From Patescibacteria group bacterium (GTDB taxonomy: Bacteria; Patescibacteriota; Patescibacteriia; 2-12-FULL-60-25), in contig JAGOUY010000004.1 of NCBI GenBank assembly GCA_018061025.1, positions 46,099 to 110,098 of the forward strand: a DNA stretch of 64,000 nt, given 5' to 3'. The stretch's first letter is position 1. Each line of letters opens with the position of its first letter. This document shows positions 60,705-64,000 of the stretch, one piece after another. A program made the translations under genes and the position numbers. The notes beneath the pieces are model-generated. The model was not told the DNA's origin. It saw only the letters and a program-made list of their open reading frames with translations, and did no database searches.

Positions 60705-61382
60705 ATGGCAGCAGAAGACCCTTCCGTTTCGATTACTCCAGAAATGGTCGGCAGGCACTACACCACTCCTCATGAACCGACTTCCTACCATGCTCTCCTG
60801 CGATTCATGGAGGAATTCGTCACGGATGCCACCGAGCACCTCGAAATGCCCGCTGCGCGGTGGGCAGCGGCACAGAACGCCCTCGATGCTCTGCGTCGTA
60901 CACTGGGCAACGGTCCCATTATCCAGCACCTGACATGCCGGTGGCTGCTGGAGGGCATCTACCAACTCCGGGCACTGATCTCGAGCGCCAGCTCCCTGCA
61001 TCGATGGAGTTTCAACGAACTGCTCTGCGACAATGATGACGTGCGGCGTGCCCCTTTGCCGGACGAGACGATCCGGCACCACCTCAGCGTAGAACATGTC
61101 GGTGCAGACGATTTCCACCGCCTCACGCATGCGTACTGGATGGCACTGAGGGATGCCGCTTCCACCAAGGTGCTGAATACCGACACTGACGTCGAGATCA
61201 TGGCAGCGCTTTTGCGCAGCAAGTTCCTGGCCTCGTGCGTCGTGGTGTCACCGCCGGGTCAGCGACGGCACAGCAAGGTGAGATACGACGGCCTGTGCGA
61301 TTATTACAACTTCAACCCGCCGCAGGGTCGCTATCACGGCCTTCAGAATATCGGCGCGTGCTGGGCTCCTGGCATGGTCTGA
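60705..61382 (+). CDS. Orphan protein, unknown
   Basis: The product has 225 residues from the ATG at 60705, seven bases after GAGG. It is soluble and predominantly helical, with histidine- and leucine-rich stretches (HALLRFMEEFVTDATEHLEM) and a C-terminal patch containing CVVVSPPGQRRHSK and CDYYNFNPPQG. No family is recognised. It is a GC-rich cassette with its own promoter and a bulged-stem terminator at 61410, inserted between the divergent bcp and the convergent NUDIX gene. Confidence 0.7.
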   Translation: MAAEDPSVSITPEMVGRHYTTPHEPTSYHALLRFMEEFVTDATEHLEMPAARWAAAQNALDALRRTLGNGPIIQHLTCRWLLEGIYQLRALISSASSLHRWSFNELLCDNDDVRRAPLPDETIRHHLSVEHVGADDFHRLTHAYWMALRDAASTKVLNTDTDVEIMAALLRSKFLASCVVVSPPGQRRHSKVRYDGLCDYYNFNPPQGRYHGLQNIGACWAPGMV

Positions 61383-61409
61383 CCTGAACGCTCCTTCCCT
61401 CCCCCTTCG

Positions 61410-61450
61410 CCCGACGAGACCCGGAATATCTCGCGGGCTCTTTTTGTTTT
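61410..61450 (+). terminator. Terminator of the 60705 orphan
   Basis: GCCCGACGAGA (61410-61420) pairs with TCTCGCGGGC (61430-61439) with one bulged base, followed by TCTTTTTG. Confidence 0.8.
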
Positions 61451-61887
61451 TATTCCCATCCCTCTTCTCCGTATCTTTCTCCCTTAGCGATGGATTCTAT
61501 GATTCTTCTGACGTACGGGATGATCGTATCAGGTAAGCTATCGATCGCAAACCAGGCCAGGTCATCGCATTTTTCGGGTTCTTGGTTGATGGGTTCGCCT
61601 TCCCAGGTATCGAGGGTAAAAATGTGGTCGATGCGGTGACCATCGGCCGCTAAGCGACTCACGCAATAGGCGTATTGAAGATCTTCACGTCGAACATCAA
61701 GTCCAATCTCTTCTTTGGCTTCACGCACCATGGCAGATATCAAAGACTCCCCTTCTTCCACGTGCCCTGATGGCAATCCATACATACCATCGCAGTAGCC
61801 CGTATTGACACGACGTGAAAGTAAAATACATCCATCTTTCTGCAAAATGAGATAGACGGCGCTAATGACTTTGAAACGGTCTTTCAT
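61450..61887 (-). CDS. NUDIX hydrolase
   Basis: The product has 145 residues. The Nudix box is complete: GHVEEGESLISAMVRE continuing as AKEEIGL near residues 41-63, with all metal-binding glutamates. The family cleaves nucleoside diphosphates linked to another group. The sequence resembles short MutT-like or ADP-ribose-type enzymes, but the substrate cannot be told. It ends next to the orphan's terminator. Confidence 0.88.
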   Translation of the reverse strand: MKDRFKVISAVYLILQKDGCILLSRRVNTGYCDGMYGLPSGHVEEGESLISAMVREAKEEIGLDVRREDLQYAYCVSRLAADGHRIDHIFTLDTWEGEPINQEPEKCDDLAWFAIDSLPDTIIPYVRRIIESIAKGERYGEEGWE

Positions 61888-61920
61888 AATATATTATGGA
61901 TAACGTGCTTTCTCCCTACT

Positions 61921-62034
61921 GTCATTCCCGTCCCGCCATCGGCGGGAGGAACCCAGCCCAGGCGGGTCGATCAGGACACGTCATTCGCGAATGACAGTGT
62001 CGAGGCTGGGCCCCCTCCTTCGAGGGGGTGACAG
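61921..62034. repeat. Composite dispersed repeat
   Basis: GTCATTCCCGTCCCGCC, a short inverted GCGGG unit, GAACCCAGCCCAGGC, then a TCGCGA-centred palindrome (CGTCATTCGCGAATGAC) and an inverted GGGGGTGACAG end. Its unit order resembles 31689-31812. No gene is present. Confidence 0.65.
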
Positions 62035-62050
62035 AACAGATCAATAAAAA

Positions 62051-62464
62051 TTATGGCCAATATTTCGGATCTGGCTTTTCTGCGAAATAGTGTTCGTAGT
62101 TCTTTTTCATTTTGCTATAGGTCGGTGTTTCGTTGGGAGTGACATTGATTGTAGCAGGAACGGCGGACATCTCGGCTTCTGCCATGACAGGATCTGTAGG
62201 ATCGTGATGGATGAACCCGCCGATGAATTCGCCGAAGGATTTATAGAAACGGGTAAACATGAGCATTTCATGCCAAGCTTCGTCGACGATATCAGAGGGT
62301 GCAATCGGCTCGCCGGACACGATACACAAATAGAGCATACGCTTGGCTTCGCGTGCCATCATCGTAGCCTCCTCTAGGCTGCGTTTGTGTTCTTTGGCGA
62401 TGCGCGGGATGAGGAGGGGTGGGACTTGATAGGCGTCGACTTCGGCCAGGGTTGGGACGGGCAT
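62051..62464 (-). CDS. Protein resembling the conserved-histidine domain of glycine-rich domain proteins (DUF1399-like)
   Basis: The product has 137 residues. VDEAWHEMLMFTRFYKSFGE and FIGGFIHHDP (about residues 61-90) match the pattern D.xWH..L....Y..F....G.fIHH.P seen in glycine-rich-domain / DUF1399 proteins, where the histidines are likely functional. The eukaryotic glycine-rich tail is absent. The function of that domain in bacteria is unknown to me. It stands alone on the minus strand between a repeat and the 38-residue gene. Confidence 0.55.
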   Translation of the reverse strand: MPVPTLAEVDAYQVPPLLIPRIAKEHKRSLEEATMMAREAKRMLYLCIVSGEPIAPSDIVDEAWHEMLMFTRFYKSFGEFIGGFIHHDPTDPVMAEAEMSAVPATINVTPNETPTYSKMKKNYEHYFAEKPDPKYWP

Positions 62465-62496
62465 ATGGGATTAGCTTAACAGGTTTGAAAGAAACG

Positions 62497-62522
62497 AAAA
62501 GACAGGGGTTAGCCTGTCTTTT
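62497..62522. terminator. Bidirectional terminator
   Basis: AAAAGACAGG pairs with CCTGTCTTTT across a short loop, with A/T runs on both sides. It lies just after the small minus-strand gene at 62538. Confidence 0.8.
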
Positions 62523-62537
62523 GCGAGAGGACTGCGC

Positions 62538-62654
62538 TTACGCAGCCGCTTCTTCCTTCTTTTCTGCTTGGCCTTGGCATTGTGTGCCTTGGGCTGGGTT
62601 GTTAGCTGGGTCGTTCGTAGGGGTAGCGGAACCGGTGCAGTTTGATCCTTGCAT
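62538..62654 (-). CDS. 38-residue two-cysteine peptide gene
   Basis: The frame ATG (62654) to TAA (62538) encodes 38 residues: an N-terminal MQGSNCTGS, an Asn/Pro/Gln-rich middle with a second Cys, and an acidic/alanine tail ending KKEEAAA. It has an upstream TTGACA (near 62712-62717 on the minus strand) with AATGAT 17 bp later, and a perfect terminator directly downstream. No good Shine-Dalgarno sequence is seen. No signal peptide. The promoter and terminator around so short a frame argue that it is real; the function is unknown. Confidence 0.5.
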   Translation of the reverse strand: MQGSNCTGSATPTNDPANNPAQGTQCQGQAEKKEEAAA

Positions 62655-62795
62655 AGGAGTATAAGCTAGAGGAATTATCTATCCATCATTCCTGACTGGT
62701 CTAACCCTGTCAACGTGTAAAACAATATAGGTAAATAGGCTAATATAAGCCATTATTTTTTGGCTAATCTTAGCCTAAAGTACTATCCCTCCCTC

Positions 62796-62824
62796 TTGAC
62801 AATCTTGGCATTTTCTGGTATAGT
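62796..62824 (+). promoter_or_regulatory. Very strong promoter of the 63070 gene
   Basis: TTGACA (62796-62801) and TATAGT (62819-62824) are 17 bp apart. The leader before ATG 63070 is about 240 nt and contains no clearly coding frame, although an in-frame extension from 62845 is open. Confidence 0.8.
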
Positions 62825-63069
62825 ATTCTTTCAAGGATGTAACGGTGCCTGAACCTTACAACCGCCCGCACAGAAGGCAGAGAACGCGACTCATAAGCAA
62901 TGAGCTGTTCGGCCTGAAGTCGATCCACATAAACCCTTTAAAAAGGTATCGACATCACGCCCCGGCAGCCCATCGCTCACGCGAACGGGAACCGAATGGT
63001 CAATTCGATCATCCATCAACCCCCTGCGCTGTAAAAAGCGCTTCTTTCCCCAATCGAACGGAGTCCCCC

Positions 63070-63639
63070 ATGAACCCCATTTCCCGCGTTGCTCTCGTCG
63101 TTTCGTTCGTCGCCCCCTTCCTCGCGGCCTTCCTCAGCCTCATGCCCACGGCCCGCGGCCAGAGCCGTCCCACCCCGAGCGTCACCAACGGTGTGGTCGC
63201 GGCCGTAGCGCGCGCCGCCGCTGAGCCTGACGGCGACACCAACGCCTTCGTGGTCGTCGACGGACAGCGTCAGCTGCTCGTCACCGCCACGCCCGACGCG
63301 CCGCTCCTGTGGCGGACGTCGGGGCACGCGTTGACGGACATCGTGTCCCGTCTCACGGAGATCGGCTGCGACGAGGACGAAGTCGCATGGCAGGTCGACG
63401 GCCGGACGGTGCTCTGCACCGAGCCGTCGCGCCACGGGCTCACCGAGGCACAGGCGGCGGTCGGCCAACTCCAGCACATCCGCATCCTCGCCACGGGGCA
63501 CCCGCGGATGACCGACCCCATCGCAGCCGCGCTTGCGCCCCGCGCGATCGGCCTCGTGCAGGTCATCGAGTACGCGCGACGCCACCACGGCCGCGCCCCG
63601 CACGCCGCCCGGGCCAAGCGCGGTCACCGCCACCACTGA
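63070..63639 (+). CDS. Secreted orphan protein
   Basis: The product has 189 residues from the ATG at 63070, with CGGAG six bases upstream. A Sec signal peptide (VALVVSFVAPFLAAFLSLM) ends near PTARG before QSRP. The mature protein is strand-rich with two cysteines (EIGCDEDEV, TVLCTEPS) that could pair, and a histidine/arginine-rich tail ending GHRHH. It is extremely GC-rich compared with the core genes. No family is recognised. Strong promoter, long leader and a good terminator make it probably one of the most highly expressed genes of the orphan set. Confidence 0.75.
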   Translation: MNPISRVALVVSFVAPFLAAFLSLMPTARGQSRPTPSVTNGVVAAVARAAAEPDGDTNAFVVVDGQRQLLVTATPDAPLLWRTSGHALTDIVSRLTEIGCDEDEVAWQVDGRTVLCTEPSRHGLTEAQAAVGQLQHIRILATGHPRMTDPIAAALAPRAIGLVQVIEYARRHHGRAPHAARAKRGHRHH

Positions 63640-63724
63640 TCCCACCCCATCGACCTTTCACCTCGGGCCTCTACGTAGTACGTACGCCCACAGGGTCTCG
63701 GCGCCCCTCCTCAAAGCGCTCCGG

Positions 63725-63758
63725 ACACACTCTCTCTAAAGAGTGTGTTTTCGCGTTT
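63725..63758 (+). terminator. Terminator of the secreted orphan
   Basis: ACACACTCT (63725-63733) pairs with AGAGTGTGT (63740-63748), followed by TTTCGCGTTT. Confidence 0.85.
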
Positions 63759-63819
63759 AGGGGGAAAGTGTAAAAGATGAACATCAATTAAATCACCTCC
63801 CCCCTCCTCTCCCCATCTA

Positions 63820-63982
63820 GGGCTCGCATGGGTGGGCTTTTTTTTAGATTACGCGTGTTTGAGCAAGGAGACGAAACCGTTGCCCATGATTGCGGACTGC
63901 AGGTTTCGGCTCCGGTCCACCATACACAGCGTAGGTGGAATGCGAGGGGCGTAATCTAAAAAAAGCCCACCCATGCGAGCCC
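63820..63982. repeat. 163-bp element bounded by 34-bp inverted repeats
   Basis: The left arm (63820-63854) and right arm (63949-63982) match end to end except for eight versus seven T/A bases. Each reads GGGCTCGCATGGGTGGGC, then a T-run, then AGATTACGC. The 94-nt interior has no coding frame. It may be a miniature inverted-repeat element or a very long hairpin RNA. The rest of the terminal 18 bases shows nothing. Confidence 0.65.
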
Positions 63983-64000
63983 ATCGCCTATATATCACAA

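Noticed and set aside
62845..63069. N-terminal extension of the secreted orphan from 62845
   Set aside because: It would bury the signal peptide 75 residues inside the protein. The ATG at 63070 has its own ribosome site, so the region is taken as a leader.

Overview
The window looks like a piece of a chromosome from a Patescibacteria (CPR) type bacterium. The reasoning is indirect. There is a PrgI / TraC-like / VirB4 / VirB6-like locus of the sort CPR genomes carry, next to comF and dprA. The cell-wall, division and partition genes are ordinary bacterial ones. The stringent-response enzyme is short and lacks an ACT domain, and there is little biosynthetic content. Core genes mostly lack a Shine-Dalgarno sequence, and several appear leaderless. 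TGA is used as a normal stop (for example at 15361, 17381 and 18484), so this is not a code-25 lineage. I would not name a phylum-level group with confidence.

Layout. (1) 1-14783 is a tandem array of integrated elements at the 3' end of tRNA-Ser(GCT) (14692-14783). Three copies of the tRNA 3'-end core (about 170-194, 7339-7365, 14690-14716) mark the junctions. The left element (A to B, about 7.2 kb) carries a Shedu-type nuclease, a putative restriction enzyme and two DNA methyltransferases, one fused to a LexA-like DNA-binding domain. Its replication and integration genes are decayed. The right element (B to C, about 7.4 kb) has an intact integrase, excisionase, primase zinc-finger protein, helicase/replication ATPase and a small terminase-like HTH protein. 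That gene set resembles phage satellites. It also holds a strong candidate structured RNA (9901-10049, minus strand) with its own promoter and intrinsic terminator. (2) 14.8-18.5 kb holds two tRNA-Ser genes and three GC-rich orphan genes. (3) 18.6-27.7 kb is a minus-strand operon: comF, a membrane-anchored protein, VirB4 ATPase, TraC-like N-terminal protein, PrgI, a coiled-coil protein and a VirB6/TrbL-like protein. (4) 28-36 kb holds pth, der, an LCP-family gene, dprA and topA. (5) 36-41 kb encodes one 1732-residue coiled-coil protein. (6) 41-56 kb holds an RSH gene, a glycosyltransferase, parB, parA, a Kef-type antiporter, murF, tRNA-Glu, a class B PBP and rarA. (7) 56-64 kb holds small metabolic and repair enzymes (HAD, M29-like, idi, bcp, NUDIX) among orphans.

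Scattered through regions 2-7 are about a dozen orphan genes. Most are visibly GC-richer than their neighbours, have a clear Shine-Dalgarno sequence, and usually sit in a self-contained promoter-ORF-terminator cassette. Many encode secreted, lipoprotein or membrane-anchored products. The core genes around them mostly lack Shine-Dalgarno sequences. This two-class architecture, the tRNA-linked satellite-like elements, the structured RNA, and a palindromic repeat that sits beside tRNA 3' ends are the most unusual signals in the window.
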